This document shows positions 8,234 to 16,652 of a stretch of DNA of 48,975 bases, piece after piece. The DNA is taken from contig DGQP01000010.1 in assembly GCA_002400415.1 (NCBI GenBank), forward strand, positions 1 through 48,975, in the 5' to 3' direction. Each line of letters starts with the position of its first letter. The stretch's first letter is position 1. Made by a program: the position numbers and the translations under genes. Origin of the DNA: Chitinophagaceae bacterium UBA4411 (lineage in GTDB: Bacteria; Bacteroidota; Bacteroidia; Chitinophagales; Chitinophagaceae). The notes below the pieces were generated by a model that did not search any database, had not been told where the DNA came from, and saw only the letters and a program-made list of their open reading frames with translations.

Positions 8234-9275
8234 AACTGTCAAGATATATAGACAAATGCACCTGGAAACTCGTTGCTTCATTCTTTATTTCCAGTTTATA
8301 ATTGGAGAACAAGAGGTCCAGTTGCCTGCGCAGGTTACCCAAACCGATATTTTCTTTTAGCTGACCGGTAAATTCTCTCCTGCTTTTTGAATTTTCAACA
8401 ATGAAAATTAAGCGGCTTTGCTTTACCTGCAGCCGTATTTTGATAAACGGCTGATGAATGGTTTCGGAAACTCCATGCTTAAAAGCATTCTCCACCAGCG
8501 GAATCAGTAATAAAGGAGGAACCAGTTGTCCTGTATCGTCCACTTCCTCCAGAATAGTAATGTCAAGGGAATCATCATAACGCATCCGCTCCAGTTCAAT
8601 ATATTCACGGATAATTTTCATTTCCTTTCCAATAGATATAAATGCCGCATCCGATTCATAGAGCATGAAGCGTAAGATATCTGACAGGCGCAAAATGGCT
8701 CCGGCCGTCCGGGGCGATCTTTCTTCTGCCAGTGAATAAAGGTTATTGAGAGTATTAAAAAGAAAATGCGGGTTGGTCTGCGATTTTAAATAACTCAGCT
8801 CTGCATTTTTCTTTTCCAGCTGGAGCCGGTTATTCCGGTTTTTTAGCCGGACAATATGGATCAATAGCTTAATGGTGGTGAAATAGGCGATCCCGTATAA
8901 AAGATAAATAATACCCCTGACCACGTAACCACGGGTCATCATCTCTTTTTCAATCACCGGGTAGGACCCGATGCGCATCCCCAGTTTCAGCCAGCCCTGG
9001 TAAACAGCGGAGATAAGAATAAACACAAGGATGCCGGCCCCGATGCCCCAGGGAATTTTGTATTTCCTGTTATTAACAAAAGGAATAAGAACATGAAAGA
9101 GCAACAGGCTCACCAGCAGGCCATACCCGTTTTGCCAGCAAGTGTATCCATAGGCCATTCCGAACTCCTGAACATTATAATCCACTGAAATAATGATGGC
9201 CACTGCCCACAACAGGAAATAGGAAGCACCAGTCAGTAAACTGGTGGTCAGCTCATGCTTAAGTATACCCTTCAT
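8220..9275 (-). CDS. LytS-type sensor histidine kinase
   Basis: 351 residues. Four membrane segments (about 13-31, 49-67, 78-94 and 118-142) precede a coiled coil and the His_kinase domain. The phospho-acceptor is His170 in SQTNPHFLFNTLNNLYSL, Asn263 lies in LIPLVENAFKHGVSE, and a G box (ENIGLGNLRRQLDLL) is near the C-terminus. It is strongly similar along its catalytic half to the kinase at 45911-46954. It is transcribed divergently from the secreted-protein genes beginning at 9475, so those are possible targets. The stop lies within the regulator gene that follows. Confidence 0.94.
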   Translation of the reverse strand: MKGILKHELTTSLLTGASYFLLWAVAIIISVDYNVQEFGMAYGYTCWQNGYGLLVSLLLFHVLIPFVNNRKYKIPWGIGAGILVFILISAVYQGWLKLGMRIGSYPVIEKEMMTRGYVVRGIIYLLYGIAYFTTIKLLIHIVRLKNRNNRLQLEKKNAELSYLKSQTNPHFLFNTLNNLYSLAEERSPRTAGAILRLSDILRFMLYESDAAFISIGKEMKIIREYIELERMRYDDSLDITILEEVDDTGQLVPPLLLIPLVENAFKHGVSETIHQPFIKIRLQVKQSRLIFIVENSKSRREFTGQLKENIGLGNLRRQLDLLFSNYKLEIKNEATSFQVHLSIYLDSYGKV

Positions 9276-9416
9276 ATGATAACATTACCGCAGGTAAATT
9301 AATGGATTTTGATACGAAGGCAGGAAAATTGTCAATGAATAAGGCTAAAAAGCTATGAAATGGCAATTAGTGTATACCAAATTACCAATTCAAAAAACGG
9401 TTTATCCTATTCCGGT

Positions 9417-9435
9417 CAACTCCTTCGGGAAGTTG
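9417..9435 (+). other. UUCG-capped hairpin in leader of the 9475 gene
   Basis: CAACTCC, the tetraloop TTCG, then GGAAGTTG form seven pairs with one bulged A. As RNA this is a C(UUCG)G loop, an unusually stable type. It lies 40 bases before the next ATG and has no T run after it, so a leader role (stability or start access) is more likely than termination. Confidence 0.4.
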
Positions 9436-9474
9436 AGGCAACTTTAGCCAAATAATAATACCAATTAAAAATAT

Positions 9475-10290
9475 ATGAGGAACAAATCAATTCCCATCCT
9501 TTTCATGCTGTTTATGAATGCAGCGATCATGATGGGGCAGCAAGGCGACACTATCCGCATTTCAGCCAAAGACATTAATACCGGCGTATTGAAAGAAGGT
9601 ACACACCGGTACCTTGTCTATTTCAAAATGAAAAAAGATTCGGTCCGGTCGATGACCCAGTTTTGGACACGAACCATTAAACGGGCGATGTATAACGGTA
9701 CAGCAGCGATTGAGATCAAACAGGAATGGGAAGACAAGGATAGTATCATGCATATTGTGCGATCTTACTCCGATGCAAAGACCATGCAACCGCTGTATCA
9801 TGATACCTGGTGGAAAGTGCAGGCCGGCAGAAATGCAACCAGCAAAACAATTACCTCCACCATAGTGGATATGGTCAAGAAAACAGTCGAGTATAATGGC
9901 CACCTGCTGTCAGATGCAGATACAGCCAGCCGGGTAAAAAAAATATGGGAGGGTTATAAATCCTCCGTCGATAAGTTTTACCTGAACTGGCACCTGGATT
10001 TAGAAACCTTTCCCTTACTCCCCTATCGGAAAGGAGTTACATTTGTGATTCCCTTCTATGATCCGGGCACAGGTTCTGACTTTCAAACAGTGGCTTACAC
10101 CGTAAAAGGCGAAGCGGAACTCGAAGGATATGATCAGCAGAAAATAAAATGCTGGATACTGGAGCATGAATCGCCCGGAAATAAAGAAACGTTCTGGATC
10201 AGTAAAAAAAACAAGGAGGTCCTGAAACTGGAACAGAACTTCGGACCCGGCGCCTACCGGTATAAAATAAAATTGGGTTTTAGTAACTGA
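9475..10290 (+). CDS. Secreted DUF3108-like protein
   Basis: 271 residues with a signal peptide (MRNKSIPILFMLFMNAAIMM, cleaved before QQGD). The mature part is beta-rich and resembles DUF3108-like periplasmic proteins: GTHRYLVYFKMKKDSVRSM, then KRAMYNGTAAIEIKQEW, and a final YDQQKIKCWILEHESPGNKE with FWISKKNKEVLKLE. In such proteins the last unit (x-W-I-S-x-x-x-x-VLK) closes a curved beta sheet; their function is unknown. It shares this layout with the 431-residue protein at 12937-14232. The next gene starts only four bases later, so they are probably co-transcribed. Confidence 0.7.
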   Translation: MRNKSIPILFMLFMNAAIMMGQQGDTIRISAKDINTGVLKEGTHRYLVYFKMKKDSVRSMTQFWTRTIKRAMYNGTAAIEIKQEWEDKDSIMHIVRSYSDAKTMQPLYHDTWWKVQAGRNATSKTITSTIVDMVKKTVEYNGHLLSDADTASRVKKIWEGYKSSVDKFYLNWHLDLETFPLLPYRKGVTFVIPFYDPGTGSDFQTVAYTVKGEAELEGYDQQKIKCWILEHESPGNKETFWISKKNKEVLKLEQNFGPGAYRYKIKLGFSN

Positions 10291-10294
10291 GCAT

Positions 10295-11041
10295 ATGATG
10301 AAAACCGCTTTCGTACTCTTGCTTTGCAGTCTTTATGGTATTGCGCAAAGCCAGCCGGTCAAAAAACCTGACACAGCTTATTTCAATAGTGCAGGCAGGA
10401 AAACAAATCACAAGGATTCAGCTGAATTTTATACCGTCAGGTACTACAACCCGGAAGACAGCAACCGGGTAAGAATGACCAAACAGGCCATGAATGGCCA
10501 GTTGCTGGTCGAGAATTATTTTTCCAACTTTAAAAAATTGATAAAGGAAGGCACCAGCAGGGAATACCATCCTTCGGGTGCCCTCGCAAAGGAGATCAGC
10601 TATGTGAACAATAAAATGGAAGGCCTCTTACTTACCTATTGGCCGGATTGCAAAATAAGGCGCAGGGACCTCTATCGGAATGATACCCTGGTTACGGGAC
10701 AATGTTATACCCGGGAAGGAAAAGACACTGTTTATTTTGAATATGACCAGCAACCCAAATTTCCGGGCGGGCAGGATTCCTTACGAAAATTCATTGGAGG
10801 AAATATAAAATACCCTGCCCTGGCAAAATTGAACCATATCGAGGGAACAGTGTATGTACTGTTCACAGTAAGCAAGGAGGGTGCAGTAACAGCAGTTGAT
10901 CTTTATAGAGGTGTATCGCCACAACTGGATGCAGAAGCGATCAGGGTTGTTAGCCGGATGCCTCCATGGATACCACGGAAACTGGAAGGGGAATTAACCC
11001 CGTTCAATTTAGTGCTGCCCGTTGTATTCAGACTCGAATAG
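10295..11041 (+). CDS. Secreted protein with MORN-like region and TonB C-terminal domain
   Basis: 248 residues; a second ATG at 10298 is an equally good start. The signal peptide is MMKTAFVLLLCSLYGIAQS. Residues ~90-150 resemble the MORN-like antitoxin-type repeats found in Bacteroidota TonB proteins (EYHPSGALAKEISYVNNKME). The C-terminal ~95 residues are a TonB C-terminal domain: PKFPGGQDSLRKFIGGNIKY, then HIEGTVYVLFTVSKEGAVTA and WIPRKLEGELTPFNLVLPV. There is no N-terminal membrane helix that stays anchored plus proline-rich spacer as in classical TonB, so it may not drive transport. It overlaps the upstream gene's transcript (four-base gap) and is followed by the oxidoreductase 26 bases later. 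Confidence 0.82.
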   Translation: MMKTAFVLLLCSLYGIAQSQPVKKPDTAYFNSAGRKTNHKDSAEFYTVRYYNPEDSNRVRMTKQAMNGQLLVENYFSNFKKLIKEGTSREYHPSGALAKEISYVNNKMEGLLLTYWPDCKIRRRDLYRNDTLVTGQCYTREGKDTVYFEYDQQPKFPGGQDSLRKFIGGNIKYPALAKLNHIEGTVYVLFTVSKEGAVTAVDLYRGVSPQLDAEAIRVVSRMPPWIPRKLEGELTPFNLVLPVVFRLE

Positions 11042-11067
11042 AAATCTCCGTTAATTCATATGAAACA

Positions 11068-11994
11068 ATGAAAGCAATCATTTATACAACGTATGGAGGC
11101 CCTGATGTTTTACAGTGCGTGGATATGGACAAACCGGTTCCTGGTAAAAAAGAAGTGCTGGTAAAAGTGGAAGCCTCCACTGTTTCCGCAGGAGTAACCT
11201 GGATGCGGAAAGGAAAATACCAGGGCTCCGTATTGTTTACCATATTGCTTCGTTTAATGTATGGTATAAGTAAGCCCAGGAATCAGGTACTGGGTGCCGA
11301 GTTTGCAGGTACCATAGAGCAGGTGGGATCAAAAGTAAGGTTATTCAAACCGGGAGATAAAGTGTATGGTACTACCACAGGATTGAAAACCGGTTCCTAT
11401 GCAGGATATATGGTTATCCCTGAAAGTCGCAGACAGGGAGTTATAGCAATGAAGCCGCCGCAACTTTCAATGCCGGAAGCGGCGGCACTTCCTGTTGGCG
11501 GCATGACAGCCGTCCACCTGCTCACTAAAGCGGAAATAGGTATGAGACAAGAAGTTCTGATCTATGGTGCATCCGGAAGTGTCGGGACCAGTGCGGTACA
11601 GATAGCAAAATATGCCTGTGCAAAAGTGACGGCTGTTTGCAGTACAGCGAATATAGAATTGATCAAAGCCATCGGAGCTGACCAGGTCATTGATTATACC
11701 CGGGAGGATATCACGCAACTGAAAGAACGGTTTGACGTTGTTTTCGATGCGGTGGGTAAACTACCGGGATCAGCAGCCAGGCAGTTGCTAAAAAAAGGTG
11801 GCCGCTACTGTACGGTTCGTTCAATAACCGTAGAAAAGACAGCTTACCTGCGATCACTGCACCAGATGATTGAGCAAGGCGAGTTCCGCCCGGTAATCGA
11901 CCGGGTCTATCCAATAGATAAGATCGCAGAAGCACATGAGTACGTGGACAGGGGGCATAAAAAAGGAAATGTGATCATAACGAACTGGCCCTGA
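11068..11994 (+). CDS. NAD(P)-dependent quinone-oxidoreductase-like MDR enzyme
   Basis: 308 residues from the ATG at 11068, which is the start that gives the family's MKAIIYTTYGGPDVLQ opening; a longer frame runs back into the TonB-domain gene. The N-terminal GroES-like domain has LGAEFAGTIEQVG and FKPGDKVYG, and the nucleotide-binding fold has YGASGSVGTSAVQIAK (GxxGxxG type) at about 168-183. The zinc-binding cysteines and the catalytic zinc site of alcohol dehydrogenases are absent, so it belongs to the zinc-free quinone reductase/NAD(P)H-dependent branch acting in the cytosol. The substrate is unknown. It lies 26 bases after the previous gene and is convergent with the lactamase gene. Confidence 0.92.
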   Translation: MKAIIYTTYGGPDVLQCVDMDKPVPGKKEVLVKVEASTVSAGVTWMRKGKYQGSVLFTILLRLMYGISKPRNQVLGAEFAGTIEQVGSKVRLFKPGDKVYGTTTGLKTGSYAGYMVIPESRRQGVIAMKPPQLSMPEAAALPVGGMTAVHLLTKAEIGMRQEVLIYGASGSVGTSAVQIAKYACAKVTAVCSTANIELIKAIGADQVIDYTREDITQLKERFDVVFDAVGKLPGSAARQLLKKGGRYCTVRSITVEKTAYLRSLHQMIEQGEFRPVIDRVYPIDKIAEAHEYVDRGHKKGNVIITNWP

Positions 11995-12126
11995 AAAAAT
12001 AAATGGCTATAGTCATCCGGCATTTTCATTGACAGTAATTGTCTTTTGGCAGAGAGTCAATGTAGTTCTCGAACTTATAGCTCAGAAGGTAGTAATTGCA
12101 ATATACCTTCACCTCTCATAAGTATC

Positions 12127-12885
12127 TTAAGGCTTCCTGAATAATTGAATGGTATAATCAAGCAATTCATGGTTACCAGGTTCACCATGTCCCGGCACCA
12201 CTACCTTCACCTCCGGGAACTGCATTTTAATCTTTTCAACAGTACCTGACCAGTCCTTTTCATTGGCATCTCCTAAATAACCCTTGCCGGCCTCCAGTTC
12301 TTTGATCAAACAGCCCCCGAACAATACCTGTTCAGCGGGATAATAGCCCACCACATTATCTTTAGTATGTCCTTCTCCAAAAAATTTCAGCTTTATATTT
12401 TCATTGCCCACTTTTAAAGTAAGTGAGTCGGGGAAACTATTCCGGGGAATGACATAATTGTTCGCTTTCGCCAATTCAATGGTTTTGAAATACGCATACG
12501 AAGGAATATTGTTATTGTGAAAAGCCTGCAGCCCTCCCAGGCAATCATCGTGGAAATGTGTGGGGATAATGGCATTAATTTTACACTGTAGTTTATTTTG
12601 TATCCAGCTGATCAGTTCAGCAGCACAGCTGTCGTTAGTGGGTGTGTCAAATACAATGGTTTCGTTCCCGTTTCGCACAACAAGACCATTACAGGGAACA
12701 TTTCCAAAATCATTGGTTTGTTTATAAGAGGTATGCTGAAAAGTACTTGCTGTGAGTTGGGTGATTACTAATGTATTGGTTTGATAAACCTCCCGGGTTT
12801 GAAATTGGGTGCTTTTTTTTGAATTACAATTAAAAAAGATAATGGAAGGAGCAATAGCAAGGAAAGCAATTTTGATCAGTTTCAT
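12127..12885 (-). CDS. Subclass B1 metallo-beta-lactamase, probable lipoprotein
   Basis: 252 residues. All zinc ligands of subclass B1 are present: His110, His112 and Asp114 in IIPTHFHDDCLGGL; His173 in FGEGHTKDNVVGYY; Cys192 in LFGGCLIKEL; and His233 in VVPGHGEPG. These are the site-1 (three His) and site-2 (Asp, Cys, His) ligands, so it should hydrolyse beta-lactams with two zinc ions. The N-terminus (MKLIKIAFLAIAPSIIFFNC) ends in Cys20 followed by NSKKS, which suggests a lipoprotein anchored in the envelope rather than a free periplasmic enzyme. It lies 51 bases after the 12937-14232 gene on the same strand. It is a chromosomal gene with no mobile element next to it; it need not confer clinical resistance. 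Confidence 0.93.
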   Translation of the reverse strand: MKLIKIAFLAIAPSIIFFNCNSKKSTQFQTREVYQTNTLVITQLTASTFQHTSYKQTNDFGNVPCNGLVVRNGNETIVFDTPTNDSCAAELISWIQNKLQCKINAIIPTHFHDDCLGGLQAFHNNNIPSYAYFKTIELAKANNYVIPRNSFPDSLTLKVGNENIKLKFFGEGHTKDNVVGYYPAEQVLFGGCLIKELEAGKGYLGDANEKDWSGTVEKIKMQFPEVKVVVPGHGEPGNHELLDYTIQLFRKP

Positions 12886-12936
12886 TTTTATTCAGCTTAA
12901 AAAAATTGAGTTGATAGAATTGTAACCATCTTCCAC

Positions 12937-14232
12937 CTACAGGGTCTTTTTGAGTTTAACTGATACGGTTTCTCCATTCTTACTGATGGTCACGACCTTC
13001 TTAATACTGGCCGCAGCATTGGTCGCATAGGTATTCACTTCTGTATTCGCACTCGTACCCTGGAACATACCATTAATATAAGTATCGGTATAACCTACCA
13101 CTTCAGTACGGTGAGAAGTATGTACATAGCCAAACTCTGTATACAACAGGTAGTCACCGGGCATTAAATTTACAAATTCAAAATTTCCTTTTTCATCATA
13201 AACCGTGGCGACTTTTATACAGGCAGCTGCCTCCATAGGCAGTGGGATAGACCTTCCTTTCTTCCGGGAAGCTTCATTTAGTTTTACCCACTCCTTAAAA
13301 AAAGGGGTATAGGGAATCAGCAGGATCGTGGTGCCTTTTTGTGCATACTGCTTTTTATTGACGTTCAAAATTGCCATCCCTTTTAGCAGCCCTTCATTTT
13401 CATTATCCCTCGCAAAAGCCCGCCCGCTGATCACTGCATTGCCCCCGGTCACTAATTGCAGGGTTTCCTCTTTATTAAAGGGTTTGGTAAACGGGTTAAA
13501 ATCAATTTCTTTATTGAGTAGTAACAACTGCTGGTTGCCAGAACGGATTTCTATTTTCCATATCCTCCTGTCCTCTTTATCGATATAATACTCATACTGG
13601 TCATTGGTTGATTCTTCCAGCACGCTGACCTGCCAGACTTTGTGTTCCCCGGTTAGCTGACTGACATACACATTATTTTTGACCTGGCGGATTCTTGCTA
13701 GCTTAACATTACCTGTATTACCGGGCTTATAATCATAAACAGCCAGATCTTTCTGGTACCCGGAACTGAGTGGTAATAGACCCAGCAAATAGGGATAGGT
13801 GTTGATATCGAAGAAGCTCCTTCCTGCCGCATCATGCACAACTTCTTTTCTTTTATTCTTTTTATCGTAATAATAACCGGACACCTCCTGTCCAAACCGA
13901 AGAGCATATTCCTTATCCTTGCTGAAAGAAGACCGGTAGAGAGGCTTAAATGTACCGGCATCAGAAACAGAAGTATCGCTCCATAATTCCGAAGAGTGCA
14001 GGAATTTTAATTGGGTATAAACGGAAAAGGTTTTCCCGGCCGAGCGGATATCGATCGTAAATGCACAAATCTCCGTCCACTTGCCTTCATTCCAGACATA
14101 ATACCCCATCTCCGTCAGGCCGTTTCGCATCCATTTTTTTTCAAAATCCGTGGCACCAGGCGAAAGTGCATGTTGGGCAACCACAGGCTGCGACAATAAG
14201 TGCAGTAGTATAAATGCAAAAATAATTTTCAT
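12937..14232 (-). CDS. Secreted DUF3108-like protein with carboxypeptidase-regulatory-like tail
   Basis: 431 residues from the ATG at 14232, which gives the clean signal peptide MKIIFAFILLHLLSQPVVAQ; the ATG at 14253 adds seven residues. Residues ~25-250 look like the DUF3108-like fold of the 9475 gene product (FKPLYRSSFSKDKEYALRF, LPLSSGYQKDLAVYDYKPG, YEYYIDKEDRRIWKIEIRSG). Residues ~310-400 resemble a carboxypeptidase-regulatory/CnaB-like beta sandwich (VYDEKGNFEFVNLMPGDYLL). Both parts are envelope-type modules; no enzyme motif is seen. It is upstream of the metallo-beta-lactamase gene on the same strand with a 51-base gap, so the two may form an operon. Confidence 0.65.
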   Translation of the reverse strand: MKIIFAFILLHLLSQPVVAQHALSPGATDFEKKWMRNGLTEMGYYVWNEGKWTEICAFTIDIRSAGKTFSVYTQLKFLHSSELWSDTSVSDAGTFKPLYRSSFSKDKEYALRFGQEVSGYYYDKKNKRKEVVHDAAGRSFFDINTYPYLLGLLPLSSGYQKDLAVYDYKPGNTGNVKLARIRQVKNNVYVSQLTGEHKVWQVSVLEESTNDQYEYYIDKEDRRIWKIEIRSGNQQLLLLNKEIDFNPFTKPFNKEETLQLVTGGNAVISGRAFARDNENEGLLKGMAILNVNKKQYAQKGTTILLIPYTPFFKEWVKLNEASRKKGRSIPLPMEAAACIKVATVYDEKGNFEFVNLMPGDYLLYTEFGYVHTSHRTEVVGYTDTYINGMFQGTSANTEVNTYATNAAASIKKVVTISKNGETVSVKLKKTL

Positions 14233-14435
14233 ATATCCGGAATTTGAATTCATGCAAATAGTAACCAGCCTTTAATTTCCATTGGTCTGCCTTTAACTGA
14301 CAGATGTCACTGGCACTAAAGACAACAAAGGAACAAATTAAGTTGTGCCGGCTGGTATACTATCTACAGAAAAGCAATTATTGTATACGAAAACAAAATG
14401 CAGGTCTTACAAATTCCACGCATGTATGCTGTGTT

Positions 14436-14714
14436 TTATTTTTTACGTCCGGCCCTCACCTCTCCATTGGGCTGCTGCAGGATCAATGCAGTCACTTCCT
14501 CTTTTTCATTGCTTTCAAATTGTACGCTGAACCCACGGACACCTTTAATGGTAAACTCATCTTTATTGCCGGAGACCAGGGTATATTCAGGCTGGCCGGG
14601 CAGTTGTGCAATGATCTGATCGTTTTTAATAAAAATTTTTAACCCCTGGGCGGAGAGTAAATATTCTCCAGTGTACCTTTGGATGCCTTCAGAAACTTTG
14701 CCTGTTGCTGTTGT
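14436..14714 (-). pseudogene. Out-of-frame last domain of the 14689-16500 serine hydrolase
   Basis: After a one-base shift in the A8 run (T8 on the + strand at 14714-14721), the - strand stays open for 92 codons to a TAA at 14436-14438. The peptide reads IQRYTGEYLLSAQGLKIFI, then AQLPGQPEYTLVSGNKDEFT and IKGVRGFSVQFES. This is a second copy of the domain just before it in the intact frame (LKKYTGEYDF, ALVPGQPEYEMIF, TLKGIKGVSIKF). The repeat shows that the original protein went on past its present stop. The cause may be a mutation, a sequencing error in the homopolymer, or slippage that makes both forms. Confidence 0.8.
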
Positions 14715-16500
14715 TTTTTTTATTCCCTTCCCCGCTTACGATCCTGTTCACTTTAAAAATTCCGTTGGGTTGTATGAAAGAACCAGAATTGATATTCCCT
14801 GATGCATCTCGGTCAAATTTGATGCTGACTCCCTTGATGCCTTTCAGCGTGAACAGGTCCTGCTCCTGGAAGATCATTTCATATTCAGGTTGCCCAGGCA
14901 CCAGCGCCTTTAAAAGGCCGACCCCGCTGAAAACCACTTTTACAACACTCCCGTTAAAATCATATTCCCCTGTATATTTTTTCAGGTCAGCATCCTTCGC
15001 CACAATAGTTCGCTGCTTAATAAAGACAATATCTTTTACGCCGCTTTCAAAAGGCATCTTAAGGGAACTGATATTACCATCAGGATCGATACTAAATTCA
15101 CCGTCCATCGCTTCACTACCGTCAAAAGCAGCATCATCAATGGTAATGGTATAATAGTTGTAATGTTTATGCTGAAGATTCAGGTTCCAGCGGTTGAAGG
15201 TGCCGGCCAGGTTATTGTTATCTTCTTTAATAGTAATTGTACCATATGCATCATGCTTATACACACCTGTATAAGCGGTTAGCGGATGGGACGGGTTACC
15301 TTGTTTAGAATTATTCATTACAACTGCTGAATTTCCACCTGCCTGCATTTTGATCAGATTGTTCCAGTCAAGGTAGGGGGCGCTGATCATCCTGTCGAGG
15401 ATCAGGTTACTCAATACCCGGGTGGCGGGAGAATTGTTTTGATTGACGGAAACATAAACACCAATACTGTCGGTAGGTAAAAAAGTAATAAAGCTGCTGA
15501 ACCCATTAATGTTGCCGCCATGTCCCACACCATAATGTCCGCGGTAACTGGCGGTATACCATCCGAGTCCATAATTAAAAAAATAAAAGTCAGGAGCCTG
15601 TTTAGAAGGCAAATTAGCGGAAGCGATCATCTGCGAACTGATCGCTTGCTGGTAAAAGGAAAAAGGAATGATTTCTTTGCCGTTCAATTTTCCCTGGTTG
15701 GTCCAGAGGAGTAACCAGGTAGCCATATCCTTTGCGGTAGACACAACAGCACCTGCAGGTGCAATGCCCTGTAGATTTTCCGGCAGGAAATGGAGTGGCT
15801 GAATTGTATGGTCCCTGTAAACATAGCCGTAAGAGAAATCACCTTCCTTGTTAAAGTTACCCGTAGTGGAACGGCTCATCCCCAGCGGGATGAAAAATTT
15901 TTCCATTATTTGTTGTTCCCAGGACTTCCCGCTTAACTTTTCAACTAGGCTACCCAGGGCAGCATACATATAATTATTATACTGGAAAGTTTGACGGAGG
16001 GGTGCACTGGGTTCGAGATAGCGCAGCAGGTACAACAAACTATCCCGGCCCCCTGTATTGCCACTGTACCAGGAATAATCATGACGCGGTAAACCGGTAC
16101 GGTGACAGAGCATATCCCTTACCGTGATTTTCGAACTAAGTTCGGGAGTATAGAATTTCAGGGTCGGTAGATAATTGGTAGCAGGTACGTCAAGATCAAG
16201 TACTCCTTCCTGCATGATGGTTCCGATCACCGAAGCAGTAAATGCCTTGGTACAACTGCCGATAGCGAACTGTGTATTCTCAGTGACCGGTTTATTGTTG
16301 GCCACATCCCTGGATCCATATCCCCGGGTCAGCAAAATTTTGTTTTTTTCCACTACTGCAATAGAAACACCGGGTACATTCCATTCTTTCAAAATTCGCT
16401 GGATCATCGTATCAAGGCCTTTCAGCCGGTTGTCTTGTTTTTGTGCGTTGGCTGCAAAAGTCAAAGATGCCAGCAACGCTGCACTGAATAATCGTCTCAT
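14689..16500 (-). CDS. Secreted serine hydrolase with C-terminal DUF3471-like domains
   Basis: 603 residues. Signal peptide MRRLFSAALLASLTFAANAQ. The class C beta-lactamase/penicillin-binding fold is shown by Ser82-x-x-Lys85 in AIGSCTKAF, Tyr174-x-Asn176 in FQYNNYMYA, and HGG at 327-329 in YGVGHGGNINGF. Residues ~400-500 are a DUF3471-like beta domain (PLTAYTGVYKHDAYGTITI) and ~505-590 a second, smaller YTGEY domain. It probably hydrolyses peptides or esters in the periplasm; the exact substrate is unknown. The stop at 14689 follows an A8 run and the missing final domain continues in another frame to 14436, so the natural product was, or still sometimes is, about 80 residues longer. Confidence 0.9.
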   Translation of the reverse strand: MRRLFSAALLASLTFAANAQKQDNRLKGLDTMIQRILKEWNVPGVSIAVVEKNKILLTRGYGSRDVANNKPVTENTQFAIGSCTKAFTASVIGTIMQEGVLDLDVPATNYLPTLKFYTPELSSKITVRDMLCHRTGLPRHDYSWYSGNTGGRDSLLYLLRYLEPSAPLRQTFQYNNYMYAALGSLVEKLSGKSWEQQIMEKFFIPLGMSRSTTGNFNKEGDFSYGYVYRDHTIQPLHFLPENLQGIAPAGAVVSTAKDMATWLLLWTNQGKLNGKEIIPFSFYQQAISSQMIASANLPSKQAPDFYFFNYGLGWYTASYRGHYGVGHGGNINGFSSFITFLPTDSIGVYVSVNQNNSPATRVLSNLILDRMISAPYLDWNNLIKMQAGGNSAVVMNNSKQGNPSHPLTAYTGVYKHDAYGTITIKEDNNNLAGTFNRWNLNLQHKHYNYYTITIDDAAFDGSEAMDGEFSIDPDGNISSLKMPFESGVKDIVFIKQRTIVAKDADLKKYTGEYDFNGSVVKVVFSGVGLLKALVPGQPEYEMIFQEQDLFTLKGIKGVSIKFDRDASGNINSGSFIQPNGIFKVNRIVSGEGNKKNNSNRQSF

Positions 16501-16652
16501 AATTTAATTTTCAGCAAAATTGCCGCGGCATGATGGCAGGGAGGTAGCACCTTATAATAAGCAGCCAAATTTTAAACAACTGGTTATCAATCTTATTAAG
16601 AATTGATAACCGGAGAATTCGTCCGTACTTATAAGATGACACGCTATAGATA

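Noticed and set aside
10966..11067. Longer start for the oxidoreductase inside the TonB-domain gene
   Set aside because: The extra 34 residues have no family similarity and overlap another gene; MKAIIYTTYGGPDVLQ at 11068 is the usual family start.
12085..12110. GAAGGTA/TACCTTC inverted repeat between convergent genes as a terminator
   Set aside because: The loop is 12 bases, the stem only seven pairs and there is no T run.
14304..14642. + strand open frames at 14304-14642
   Set aside because: They are antisense to the out-of-frame last domain of the serine hydrolase, which explains the coding-like composition.
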